NCBI GenBank assembly: GCA_024509875.1
Contig: JAMPIV010006379.1
Span: 124,001 to 188,000, forward strand
Direction of reading: 5' to 3'
DNA length: 64,000 bases
From: Oreohelix idahoensis
Lineage: Eukaryota > Mollusca > Gastropoda > Stylommatophora > Oreohelicidae
In this document: piece after piece, positions 25,001 to 35,400 of the stretch
How positions within the stretch are numbered: the first letter of the stretch is position 1
Layout: every line of letters begins with the position of its first letter
Translations under genes and position numbers: made by a program
The notes under the pieces: model-generated
The model's database searches: none
Told to the model about the DNA's origin: nothing
The model's input: the letters and a program-made list of their open reading frames with translations, nothing else

Positions 25001-25061
25001 TGCCGTGTATACGACCAACCATCAAATCAGCTATAGGCTTTTTTAGCATACATACTTTCAC
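22029..25061 (-). CDS. pol: Element B Pol: integrase, reverse transcriptase, RNase H
   Basis: 1010-codon frame. It opens in the protease-integrase linker (KPIADLMVGRIHG is collinear with NPIADLIIGRIHG in A). Then come the integrase zinc site (HAHDSHCAGH, CTTC), catalytic Asp 218 in MAIDIIG, LSDHGSQF, and GAVERLN. A GPYKVIDKI module is next, then reverse transcriptase with KIDLTKGYW and YIDD at 740-743, and RNase H with RTDASNYGIG, ending DALSRNPIDDE. Integrase again precedes reverse transcriptase. The ATG at 25061 is only the first Met after a frameshift. Alignment with A shows the frame was continuous with gag, and the shift is a one-base shortening of a T run near 25075. Confidence 0.88.
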   Translation of the reverse strand: MKVCMLKKPIADLMVGRIHGSKDCTPDEIIEWEKHNLCTGNAVTTRAQTQLMEKVDDNKMDADNQEEFVVNSPIDRETFATKQKEDKSLKKFFKLVDKVDNLSSGNNNKHCFVIKNDILIRCFNDKSQMKQQVMVPYTFRRYILQHAHDSHCAGHMGYTRTRSRVLSSFFWPGVSRDISQYVRSCTTCQEVKARGAFHTAPIQACDISVRPFDKMAIDIIGPLLPSARGHRFVLTCIDLCTRWPEAIPLKTTTTTDVADALHLIFSRIGFPRKLLSDHGSQFISDTMKEVMKTWDIDRNLSSIYHPMSNGAVERLNRTLKQLLHKVTAKHPHDWDRALPAVLFAYREVPHEQTGFSPFELVFGAPPRGPMGLIKDLLIDDEMTQDTQSSYEYVINLRKNIIESCQLATASSEAAKAKARSLQNRSRRLRQLFPGDEAYVLLPHNNNKLLISWNGPYKVIDKISDVDYVLDIKGHKKIFHINMLKQFHTRPEHLQSIFHELDDNTVSTCHYSNLSVIQEEESSFPEVQLPLPVPVVQPTESWRDVTISSTVTPQQRLQIANLLQSYPDVLTDVPGRTSAISHDITLNDDTPIRVHPYSVPLHFLAKTTKELEQMLSLGIIETSNSPFSSPLVIVRKKDNNIRLCVDYRKLNAKTIVDSEPHPLIDDLLPRLSNATIFSKIDLTKGYWQIPLTEKAKYYTAFSTPQGLYQWNVMPFGLVNAPATFIRLMRQILSGRPDVITYIDDICLFSSSFEEHVSGLRYVFDTLRNYHLTAKPTKVQIACNEITFLGHIIGSGYIRTLPSTVSKILNIAVPQTKKQVRSLLGLVQYYSRFIPNLSSITAVLSSLLKKDMPVKVTWTGTCNETFNKIINLFSHEPILRLPDASKRFFLRTDASNYGIGACLLQNHDGILHPTLYISRKLKPAETKYSTVDKELLSVIWAITKLEKFLLGASFYIQTDQRALASLRRSNHKSQKLARYSIILQPFEFSIEHIPGTENCVADALSRNPIDDE

Positions 25062-26638
25062 GTTCCCTGTGAAAAAGGAGTGTTAACATGAATAATAGCT
25101 GTGGGGTAAAACTCTATTGTTCCACCAAAAGTCATGCAACGGACATATTCCCCCGTTGCACAGCTAGGATGTACCAGCGACTGTCGTACACCAATCGTTG
25201 TGGATCCCGAATCCCTCAACACTGAGACGACGGATCCATTAACTAATCCCCTGTTAAAAATTAGTAGGCCTGTTCCATCGTTGACTGCAAGACCTACCTG
25301 TGGTATAATATGTCCGCAGTTAAGCACTGTTTCTTTCGCCTTCTGAAAAATAAGATTGCATTGCTGGCAACTATTTGCCACATTATAATTAATAGCAAAA
25401 CATGCAGCAGAAGACTGTGTTGTATTATTGTCAAGTGGGACCTGAGCTATAGGGGTAGTATTATTTGTAACTGCCGCCCCTGTATTATGGTTGTAATGAG
25501 ATGATCCCCGAGAATGAGATCGATTCCGAGTATAATTGTTAGAATTATCTCGTCGTCCTCTATAGTAACTATTATCTCGATGTCTCGAGCCATGATTATT
25601 ACCATTCCAGTTACTATTATTATTGGGAGTATGTGATCGATTATAATGAGTGTTATGTTGACCATTGTGGTAGTTTGTTTGAGGTGAATAATTTCTATCT
25701 CGTGATCTACCTCTGTTGAACTCATTTTTATTGTTGAAATCATTATTATGTCCCTTCTGAAAGTTAACATTGTGATTTCTTTGGAACCTGCTTCTGTCTA
25801 CACTGTGATGTCTTTGTTTGTTATTGTGATTGTAGGCCATATTAGACGCCACAGGTAGAGGTTCTCTTAATGAGGAGTTAGAAATGGTTGCATTCGGGTG
25901 TGCCGAACAGTAGTTTAAAGAAATTTTTTCTAACTCATCCATAGTACCTGGTTTACGCTCCTGCAAATATGCAAAAAATGGCTGGCTAACCGAAGATAAT
26001 ACCTTATCCCGTAGTAGTAAATCAACTAATTTGTCGTATGATTTGTTGACTTCTGCCAGTTCAACCCATCTATTAAATGTATTGCGTATATTCGCAATGA
26101 ATCCTGCAAAATCCCTTGGAGATTCAGGTAAAATTCCCTTAAATTTCAACCTACAGTGTTCCTCGTCCAGGTGAAACCTTCGTAAAAGCAAGGACTTAAT
26201 AGCACCGTAGTTATTTGCTATTGATGGGTCAGCATTTTGAGAAGCTGTCAGTGGTTCTCCAACCAAGAATTCATTTAACTTGAGTACCCATGACTCTTCA
26301 GGCAAATGGTTTGTTTTGCAAGTCTGTTCAAAACGTGCCAGGAACGATGAAAGGTCGTCGACGTTCAAGTTGAAAATGGGTAATTTAAAGTTGTAGAAGT
26401 GTTTAGGTTGGCTGGATGATGATCCATTTTGTGCGTTATTATTCTGGTTTGCATCAGCACTTTGTGCTTGTAATCTTGCTGTCTCCAATTTAATACGCGC
26501 CAATTCCATTTCTTGTTGTAAAATAATTTCCTCTCGTTTCAATTTATTCTCTTCTTCCTGCCTGGCGATTGTTCTTTGCTCTTCTCTTTCACGTTGAGCA
26601 ATCTCTCTCAATCTATTTTCCTTGGCAATTTGCTTCAT
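25058..26638 (-). CDS. gag: Element B Gag and protease (frame-shifted at both ends)
   Basis: 526-codon frame with a charged coiled coil (LREIAQREREEQRTIARQEE), a Gag-like domain (ARFEQTCKTNHLPEE) and a long Asn/Arg/His-rich basic segment. It also has the finger CQQCNLIFQ...LNCGH and the protease motif VLRDSGSTTIGVRQSLV. Its C-terminus breaks at TPFSQGT, where relatives continue as TPFFTG and onward into the integrase linker. Its N-terminus continues upstream in another frame to the real start at 26825 (MLTIDHFVKIGREYG). Confidence 0.85.
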   Translation of the reverse strand: MKQIAKENRLREIAQREREEQRTIARQEEENKLKREEIILQQEMELARIKLETARLQAQSADANQNNNAQNGSSSSQPKHFYNFKLPIFNLNVDDLSSFLARFEQTCKTNHLPEESWVLKLNEFLVGEPLTASQNADPSIANNYGAIKSLLLRRFHLDEEHCRLKFKGILPESPRDFAGFIANIRNTFNRWVELAEVNKSYDKLVDLLLRDKVLSSVSQPFFAYLQERKPGTMDELEKISLNYCSAHPNATISNSSLREPLPVASNMAYNHNNKQRHHSVDRSRFQRNHNVNFQKGHNNDFNNKNEFNRGRSRDRNYSPQTNYHNGQHNTHYNRSHTPNNNSNWNGNNHGSRHRDNSYYRGRRDNSNNYTRNRSHSRGSSHYNHNTGAAVTNNTTPIAQVPLDNNTTQSSAACFAINYNVANSCQQCNLIFQKAKETVLNCGHIIPQVGLAVNDGTGLLIFNRGLVNGSVVSVLRDSGSTTIGVRQSLVHPSCATGEYVRCMTFGGTIEFYPTAIIHVNTPFSQGT

Positions 26639-26639
26639 C

Positions 26640-26825
26640 TCAAGTTCTGCTTCCTCTTTCTTTAATGCAGCTTTTTTTCTCTTCTTCCTCTTTCTTTAAT
26701 GCAGCTTTTTTCTCTTCTTCCTTTCTTTCATATTTTTCCAGTTCTGATTCAGCAAACTGACGAAGTTCTTGAGATTTATAACCATATTCACGACCAATTT
26801 TAACGAAATGGTCTATAGTAAGCAT
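26640..26825 (-). pseudogene. gag: Element B Gag N-terminus, out of frame
   Basis: 61 codons starting MLTIDHFVKIGREYG, collinear with MSTFEYFIEQGKALG of A. Two tandem copies of a segment (ctttaatgcag plus a T run) sit at 26659-26713; one has seven T and the other six. The extra base in this homopolymer throws the frame off. The tandem copy encodes a duplicated KKAALKKEEEE-type charged unit. Confidence 0.8.
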
Positions 26826-28390
26826 TTTGACTTTTATCTGTAAGTAATTATTGATAATTACTGATTAAATTAGTCAATAGTAGCTTCAGAGTAATTATTA
26901 TACTTACTCAACTTAGGAATATTCAATATAAATAATCACAATAGTACTGAACTTAATGTCTAAGTTCAACTAATAGACAATATTTTGTAACAATATTGTA
27001 TCTAAATAATACTATATCATAAATAGTTATGATATCTGTTAAATATAATGTAATTATATCACACAATTAATTTCAATATCCAATAATGTTGGGTATAATT
27101 CCTAGTAATTATATTGTTCAATGTACTAAGTCACTCTCTTAGTACCAGAAAAGTATATTAAATAATATACAATGGGTCTATTACCTCAAAGGTAGCTATA
27201 AGATTATTTATTTTGTCAATATATATATTATATTATTATGCCCTAGGCATCTATGATAAATTGTAGTGCTACTTTCTTGGACTATCACTGCATAATTATG
27301 CAATGTCCCATATTACCCTTAAATTTCAGAAAAAATTAATTAAATTAGATTACAAGTGTATTATTGCATATAATAGCATATTATTAATGTAATATAAATA
27401 TATATCATGAGGACAGACAAGCAATGATGCAACTAAAGGGTACAAACAATGTCAAGACGCAAACAAGACATTTTCACAATTAAAAATGAATTTATGAACT
27501 AAATAAAATAAGCGGAAATGTCACAGACCAAATGAAAGGTCATGGTCTGACCCGAGGTCAACTTAATATTCAAAGTACACAAAAAAAAAAAATGACTGCG
27601 AAAAATGATGACGTCACAGGACTCATAACGGACGAAAATTAACAATCATAAAATAAATGATAGTCAGAGGAGAATGGACGAAATAGTAACGAACATGGTA
27701 CAGAACTGAATAAAATTATTAACTGAATACGAATAAAATACACCAATTATCTACGGGACAGTACAGCTAACGCAAATTGTCAAACGGTAGCAAATTTGGA
27801 CAGACTGTCCAATGGCAACCTCAATGGGCTTCCAAAAGTGCGATCGTTTAAGTTCCCTAAGAACGACTGAAATCTAGGTGGTCAGCTGTTCGCGACATTC
27901 CCAGAGATTTCAGTTCCCTCTCCAACCGGCCCACGAATTAACAACAAATACATACGATGGAAAACAAATTTAACATATATACATGAAAATACATAGACAT
28001 GCCTAATCAAAGCGAAATGGACTCAGTATTACGGTTTTGCAATGACGACAATTTAAACAGCTAGACTTATCTTTCCCGTTGCTTCGGTCAGTGCTATAGG
28101 TCGTCAACAGCTAGGCTAATGCCCTTGACTGCCTGCTCCTGTAGTCCATTTCTTGTGTCTGCTTCAAATGACTTATTTTTCCCTTGGTTAGGCTTAAAAG
28201 AACGACTTCAGTTTTTCTCCGATAGTTTCACCTACACGAATTTCAGTGACGTCGCGTTGTTAGGCATTAGACTGAGTACTGCGTCATAGGTCATAATTCA
28301 GCACATCATGTGATCGTAACTTGATCGTAAACATTTCATTCGAAAGTCATTCAGAAATTTTTTTTGTCGATCCCAGACACCGGACACCAC
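26826..28390 (-). other. Element B 5' leader and PBS
   Basis: About 1.55 kb of AT-rich leader without coding signal. Next to the 5' LTR the minus strand reads GTGGTGTCCGGTGTCTGGGA, so the PBS begins TGGTGTCCGG, unlike A and D. Confidence 0.65.
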
Positions 28391-29205
28391 TGTTGCAAGT
28401 GGTCTGTTGCAAGGAGTGGTTTGGTTAGCTCTGAACAATGTTCCATATAATGTCAATAAAGTAGTTATAAATTCTGGCCATTGTTTTATCTTCTTGATAT
28501 TCTTGAGTGATCGTGTATCGTGCCTTCTATGTAAGATTACGCGAATGCAGGGGTGGAAGATTCTGAACAATAATTGAACCTTGGAATACGATTGATGTGA
28601 CAAGTCGGTTCCATTGAGTCCACAATTATTTAATACAGATTACACGTCAAGACGATTCATGCATGTTGATCACAAAGGTACATATTATAACTTGAAAATA
28701 TATGGCATAGATATGTAGATATCCTATCAGTCCTTGTCCAATAATCAAATTACTGTATGCAGATTGTCATAGCTGTATGCACGCGCGGTTGGGGTTTCCA
28801 ACGGCCGACAGTGAGTCTATGAGTCTGGCAAAATCAAATACTATGGACTGTAATTCATCCTTCCTTAATTTTCACTTCGTACTGACCTTTAATCATTTCA
28901 AATCTTCGTAATAGCAATGGACTGACCCATGTCCGTACTTGCATAAAATATATCTGTATGGCAATACCATGCCCAACATTGGAAGGAAAGTCATACGCGT
29001 CTTAACAGCTTGACGGTCAATGTGAAAAGGGTAGCGTTTCTTAGTTACCGACTGTGTCCTAAACAACGCTATACACGTCATAATCGATCGTGTATAAAGC
29101 GTTCAAAATTGAAACCTCTATCGCAATATATTAAATGCCTTAACCTTTTACAATTGCACGTCTGGTAACCTTTAGCAGACGGCGTTAATATCATATACCG
29201 TAACA
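28391..29205 (-). repeat. Element B 5' LTR
   Basis: 815 bp with TG...CA ends, bordered by the target-site duplication ctctg at 29206-29210. Confidence 0.92.
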
Positions 29206-29620
29206 CTCTGATATAACGAATCCTGGAACACAGACAATAGTCTTGTTGGTCTAGAGCGACCCATAGATATATAACTAGTTCAGGTATAAAGATACCGGTG
29301 ACTTAATCCTAGTCAAAGTACCTCTCCATTTTGAATCACACAGGCGAGCAAAAAGGCGACAAAATGACGAACCTCTAGATGATAGCCTAAAGTTCGATAC
29401 AAGAGGAATTACCTTATTTCGGAAAATCAACCATGAACATATGCCTCCAGGCAGGCTTGAATAATACGGGGAAATAGTCTAGTTAGCTAACTAACTCACA
29501 AAGACAATGTATTTCCCTCAGAGAATCACAAGACGCAGTCGCGTCCGCTCGCTAATCAGTCCATTTCTCAACTCCCCGACCTGGGCGGAACAACAAACGA
29601 CAACCAAGTCGAGACAAGAC
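29206..29620 (-). repeat. Element A 5' LTR, piece 2
   Basis: Resumes the A LTR at ctctgatataacgaatcc, equivalent to about 11608-12018 of the intact copy, and ends at gtcgagaca. The last few bases before element C (agac) are not in the uninterrupted A LTR. Confidence 0.9.
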
Positions 29621-31196
29621 TGTAAAGGGCAATTTTTACTATCTTGCAATATAATACATTTATATTCTTATTATGTTCGCAAATATTTTGTAAGCAAAGT
29701 ATTTCCTTTTTAAGTGCTTAAGGAGAAGTCATTTTTGGGTTGCTTCCCTTGAAAATAGTTCTGTCATCTTCGATCGGACTCCGCAGACGACTCTAGGCCT
29801 ACTGCGATTTATTCTGTGGCTGGGTAGGAATAGATTGTTCTTGCTTCAGTATATCTATGGCCTGAATTTATACGTAGTGTTTGTATGAGTAGGACGAGTC
29901 TGTCTTATATATGGATATCTTTGCATTTCTAAGTCGAACTAATTTGGTTGTCGCTAGAAAAGGTCAAAGGCTATGCAGCGGAAGTATCGCTAGCAAAGGG
30001 TGTGATCCATGGCTGTCATCCTGTGAGGATGCCGAGTTTTGTTGTAGCAGGCTTTTTTGCCGAAATAGTGATCTATATATGGATGGGGAAAAGTGATAAT
30101 CATTTAGACATGTTGTATGTACTTTACCCCAGTGTTTATTCTCTTTTGCCAAGGAATGGCAAAGTTATATTTCGCATAAAAAGGTAAAACCACAATTTAT
30201 TATGAACTTGGGCTTCGCCATCGTTGTTGATAAGCAGATGCACAGTGGTACTTTTAAAAAGAATATCCATTCAAAGGAAGAAGACATTCCTATGTATCAG
30301 CACTGGATTGTATGATATTATTCAATTACCTCTATGAGAGAACCTATGAAGAAATGAGGACATTTAATGAATGACTAATTTTGGTCTATATTCTATAGTG
30401 AGTGAAGCTCACGAGAGAGAGAACAGCCATGTTGAAATTCATATACTTTGTATTTATCGAGTGAGAAAAAGGGATGCCTGTACTATCGCTCGATGAACCA
30501 AGAGATCACTGCTACATGTGAGAACCCATGTCTGGGATTCCTATATTATGAAATATATATATATATTGAACTTTACGTGAAGGAATATTCGCTAGACGAG
30601 GTTAGGTCTAGGAGCCTTCCTATGTATTGGTTATGGTCTGACGTGCCCAGTCAGTAAAGCCAGATGATTTACATGATGGAACGCTGAATGCTTATTTACG
30701 AATGCTCCATTATGATATTTGCCAAGCATGAATGCTAACTTAAGATGATATTCCTGTGATCAACATTATGCTGTCTATGTCGACATTTGTTCCTGTAACC
30801 ATACACGTACTGTCCAAGTGTGCGTCCCATTAAATGTTATAAAAAGACCACCGTAGTTCCAGTACTTCTTGAATTCGAACAGTGTGAGTATGAGTGATGT
30901 ACTACCAACCTGTCAACTCTATCGAATCATTCTACCATTCGCGTACTGACATTCAGATACACACTCATTGTTTACACTCACATTCTTGTCGGAGCCTCAT
31001 CACGTTCCAGGACAAGATGACCTGTATGACCAAAACTGTGCTGGGTTTGATGAGTTGACAATCGTTACACTTTACTACACCAGTCCCAACATCTACATTT
31101 ATCCACTGGTGGACATTCACATCATTTAGCAAATAAAGCATGATTCAACAACTAGTAGCCAGTATGAGTTAACAACTACAAAGAAAGAGTTTAACA
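29621..31196 (+). repeat. Element C 5' LTR
   Basis: Begins TGTAAAGGGC and ends GTTTAACA. TATAAAA is at 30838-30844. Small open frames inside it (for example 29911-30096) are altered by a one-base indel in the other LTR, which argues against coding. Confidence 0.92.
30838..30844 (+). promoter_or_regulatory. TATA box of element C
   Basis: TATAAAA in the 5' LTR, with the same box in the 3' LTR at 38987-38993. In the 3' LTR it is followed about 290 bp later by AATAAA at 39281-39286, which gives a plausible R region. Confidence 0.5.
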
Positions 31197-32476
31197 ACTG
31201 GTGTGCCAGCTTCCTGGGTCAACCTGCACAGTGACCATATTGAGAAGTAAACTACTGAGACCAGACGTTCCTTGGGGTCTGTTACGACACACAAATACAT
31301 CAACAGTACAACTCTACAGTGATGTCAGCGTGACCTGTCCTGTCGAGAGTATGCAGTAACTAGGTCAGGGTTTGTTGACATTTGGTTCATTGGACATTTG
31401 CCATACAACTGACAGTGTTACACAGCAAGCTTGGTTGAAACATAGAACATTACACATCAGGACTGGAGAATATTTGACAGTGTTTGCGAAAGAAAATGTT
31501 ATTGAACTGAGAAGTCCTACATTGATTGTTATCATTCAAATCAACGATGGAGCTTCTATTTCTGTGTTGAATTTAAAATAATTAGACCAGAAGTATTTGT
31601 TTAATAAAGTACCACAGTACTGTACTATTAGGCAGTGTAACTGAGCCTTCATTCCAACACATTCTTTCTGCAACACTCTATTTACATCATATTGCCATAC
31701 TATTTATGCATTTATGTATTTATGTTTAACTATTTATATGTGATATTTGTTTGTATCCAGCGGGTTGTTGTTTCGGTTGGGCGGTGTCACACAGCAGAGT
31801 ATCCCACGTAATAGAGGGTCTGATGTGTGCGTTTCTATAGGTGCAATTTTCTTGATTGAAAATTTGCTGCGACAGCTGTTGCTATTAGTGTTAGCTGTGA
31901 AGTCTGTACTCATTGTTGTTTTTGTAATATTCCTCTGTTCTTTAGTTTGTTTTGATTTGTTTGTAATTTGTTGGTCTACCCTATTCTATCTTTCAGTTCT
32001 ATTCTCAATTTATATTTATATACTGTGGCGTTATTTGTATTTGTTATCCTCTTGCGGTTTATCTTTTATTGTTTTTCCCATTTGATTTATTTCATTTCCG
32101 CAAATGTTTTCATGTTCTTCTGTATAACTGTTTTGTTTTGTGCCTGATCGACATACACTATTTAAAATATAGTTGATCATATAAATTGATGTACAAGAAT
32201 CAACTGATAGTTAATTGCTATTACTAAAGGTACACAGTTGATGATATAAAACACTATTTCTGGTGCACTGCACTTATATTATAGAGTGAACCAGCAACTT
32301 ATAGCTGTTATTATATAAGGATTTATACAAGACCTTTGTAAGGCTTGTTTCCCACAGTGATTGGGATAGTTAAGTACTATTTTTCACAGGTTACAAAGTT
32401 ATCATACAAGGTCTTTGATTAAGACTAAGAAAGTGAATTTATTTACTTTTGCAAATTACTGATCTTATTAGACAAG
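31197..32476 (+). other. Element C PBS and 5' leader
   Basis: Two bases after the LTR, TGGTGTGCCAGCTTCC at 31199 is the PBS candidate. The rest of the leader is T-rich and non-coding. The hydrophobic 112-codon frame at 31747-32085 has no homologous frame visible in the leaders of A or D, and I do not call it. Confidence 0.65.
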
Positions 32477-35400
32477 ATGTCTACATTAGATTATTTTATC
32501 ACACAAGGCAGGGCTCTTGATAAGACTGGTCAGCAATTAGAAGAATGGGCAGTTGCTCAATATGACAAAGCATTGGCTGCTGAAGAAAGAAAAGCATTGA
32601 TTGAAGAAAAGAAATTAGAAGCTGAGGAAAGAAAATTACAAAGAGAGGATGAACAAAAGAAATTGCAGATACAGACTGATGAAAAAAGATTCCAGATGGA
32701 AATGGAAAAAGAGAAAAGAAAAGATGAAGCTGCTGCTGAAGAGAAAAAATTACAGGCTGCTGCAGAAGAGAGAAAATTACAAGCTGAAGCTCAAGAAAAA
32801 AAAGCAATAAGAGAACATGAACACCAAAAAGAACTTTTAGCATTTGAGTTAGAAAAGTTAAAGTTAACAAACATAAGTAATGTTAATCAAGCATCTAGTG
32901 GTAATGGTAAACCCTTTACTTACAAGGTCAAGGTACCAGCGTTCAACCCTTCCAGTGATGACATAACATTCTGGCTAAATAGATTTGAACGCTCGTGTCG
33001 AGCACATAATGTGGACAAATCACAATATGCTAACCAGTTATCAGAAAATCTGAAAGGTGATTCTCTGACTAGTTTAAGTTTGGTTGAAGAGGCTGACAAA
33101 GATAACTATGATGTTATTAGGGCAGCCTTATTAAAGAAGTATCAGTTGTCTGAAGAGGGTTATCGGAAGTTGTTTAAGACAATGGTGCCTGAGGCAGGTG
33201 TAGAATTCTCAGAATTCATTGCAAGGACACGTCTTACATTTGATCGTTGGATTGAGCTATCCAAAACAGAAAAGACTTATGAAGCCCTTATGGACTTGAT
33301 ACTCAGAGACAAGATTATGTCAAGTATAAATAAACCTTTCCTCGAATTCTTACATGAGCGTAAACCTAAGTCTCTAAAAGAAATGGAACAGTATTGTACC
33401 CAATACGTCACTGCACATCCGGACGTAGCTATTAGCAACAGTAAGGTTAAAGAAGGTATGCCAGTTGCTTCTGCAACACCATACAACCCTAATCACTCTC
33501 ACAAATTCCAAGGACCTCAAAATAGGTTTAATAAAAAAGGTAACTATTACAGTTATCAGAACCAAGGTAACCAATCATTTCAGGGTTCTTCTTCGAATAC
33601 CTGGAGAAGAGCTGACAGCCCTCGATTCAGGGGTGGTCATAATTACAGGAACTTTCGCAAAGGAAGTCATTCTAGAAACTATCCAAGTTTTCCTTCATGG
33701 AGACAACAGGATCATAATTACCGAGATACTCATTATAATGAATATGATGATAGTAACCAAAGGAGCTATGATTCAAACCCGAGTAGAGGTTATAATAGTG
33801 GAAACAATGATAAGTACAGAGGCAATAATAACAGAGGTAGAGCACAATTCAAAAAACATAAAGCTCATTACCAGGCGAACTCTGCACAGCAAGAGTCCCA
33901 CGAAGCCTATAAACAAAATAAAGATAATGATGACTCTAATAATATGGCATGTGCCGCTTTTGATTTTGGGAGAGCATCTCAGTGCCCCCAATGCAAAACA
34001 TTATTTGAGCCAACCACAGTGTCTACTTTAAGCTGTGGCCATCCTCTTCCCGCTCTTCCTGCGTCAATCGCGCATGATGGGAGAGGTTCTCTTGTCTTAC
34101 ACAAAGGTTTAGTAAATGACAATCCAGTCTCAGTACTTTTTGATTCTGGATGCACAACTATTGGGGTTAGGCAGTCACTCATAGATCCTTCTCATTCTAC
34201 AGGCAAAGTAGTCAAATGCGTAACATTTGGCGGCACCATAGAGAAATACTCTACCGCTATCATTAGGATTGCTACTCCTTTCTTCACAGGAGATGTACAC
34301 GCATGTCTTTTGCCGAATCCGATCGCTGATCTTATCATCGGTCGCATTCACGGAGTCAAAGAATGCACTCCGGAGCAAATTTCCGTTTGGGAAAATCAAA
34401 ATATGCAATCTGCTAATGCGGTAGTCACTAGAGCTCAAGCTCTCAATATGCCTGAAACTTCATCTGTTGAAGATAATGAAGTGCATAACCAAGATGATCC
34501 CTTGGTAATTTCTCGTGACTCGTTTATAAAACAACAAGAAGAAGATCCGACTCTTAAGAAATTCTTCACTCTTGTAACGAAAGGTGATCCGAATAAAGAT
34601 TCAAATTGTAAATCTTGGATTACAATGAAGAATGGCGTACTTGTACGTATGGTGCAAGACTCCACTAAGTCAAGTCATTCTCAGATTCTTGTACCCAAGA
34701 ATTTGAGAGTTAAGATCTTACAACATGCACACGACTCTCAGTGTGCTGGTCACATGGGTTTTTCCCGTACAAAGTCAAGAGTTCTTGCGGCTTTCTTTTG
34801 GCCTTTTGTGAACAAGGACATACGGATCTATTGTCGATCCTGTAAAGTATGTCAAGAAGTCAAATCCAAAGGTCCTCGTCATGCTGCGCCTATTCAGGCT
34901 GCAGATATTCCTATTCGTCCATTCCAGAAAATGGCGATAGACATCATTGGTCCATTCAAGATCAAATCTGCTAGAGGACATCAGTTTATCTTAACGTGTG
35001 TAGACATGTGCACACGTTGGCCAGAGGCTATCCCTCTAAAGAGCATTACTACCGCTGACATTGCAGATGCTCTTTGGCTTATATTTTCTCGGCTGGGATT
35101 CCCCGGAGAAATATTATCAGATCATGGCACCCAACTGATATCGGATACCATGTCTCAAGTAATGTCTACTCTACAGATAGAGAGATCTTTGAGTAGCATC
35201 TATCATCCTATGTCCAATGGGATGGTCGAGCGACTAAATAGAACGCTTAAGAACTTATTAGGGAAGATAACTGAGGATCATCCTCAAGATTGGGATAGGG
35301 TTTTACCCGCGGCCCTCTTCGCGTACAGAGAGGTCCCCAATGAACATACAGGGTTTTCTCCCTTTGAACTTGTCTTTGGCGCGCGACCGCGCGGCCCAAT

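Larger units (their letters stand above)
20167..29205 (-). mobile_element. Element B: LTR retrotransposon inside A's 5' LTR
   Basis: 815-bp LTRs at both ends. The target-site duplication is ctctg at 20162-20166 and 29206-29210; the uninterrupted A LTR contains ctctg once at this point. It has the same gene order as A, C and D but belongs to a more diverged family, with YIDD rather than YLDD and its own LTR. The coding region is broken by two one-base shifts, so this copy is probably not autonomous. Confidence 0.92.

Noticed and set aside
31747..32085. Hydrophobic 112-codon frame in the C leader that might suggest an envelope or membrane protein
   Set aside because: It lies in a T-rich leader before gag, has no signal-peptide or envelope features, and has no counterpart seen in A or D.
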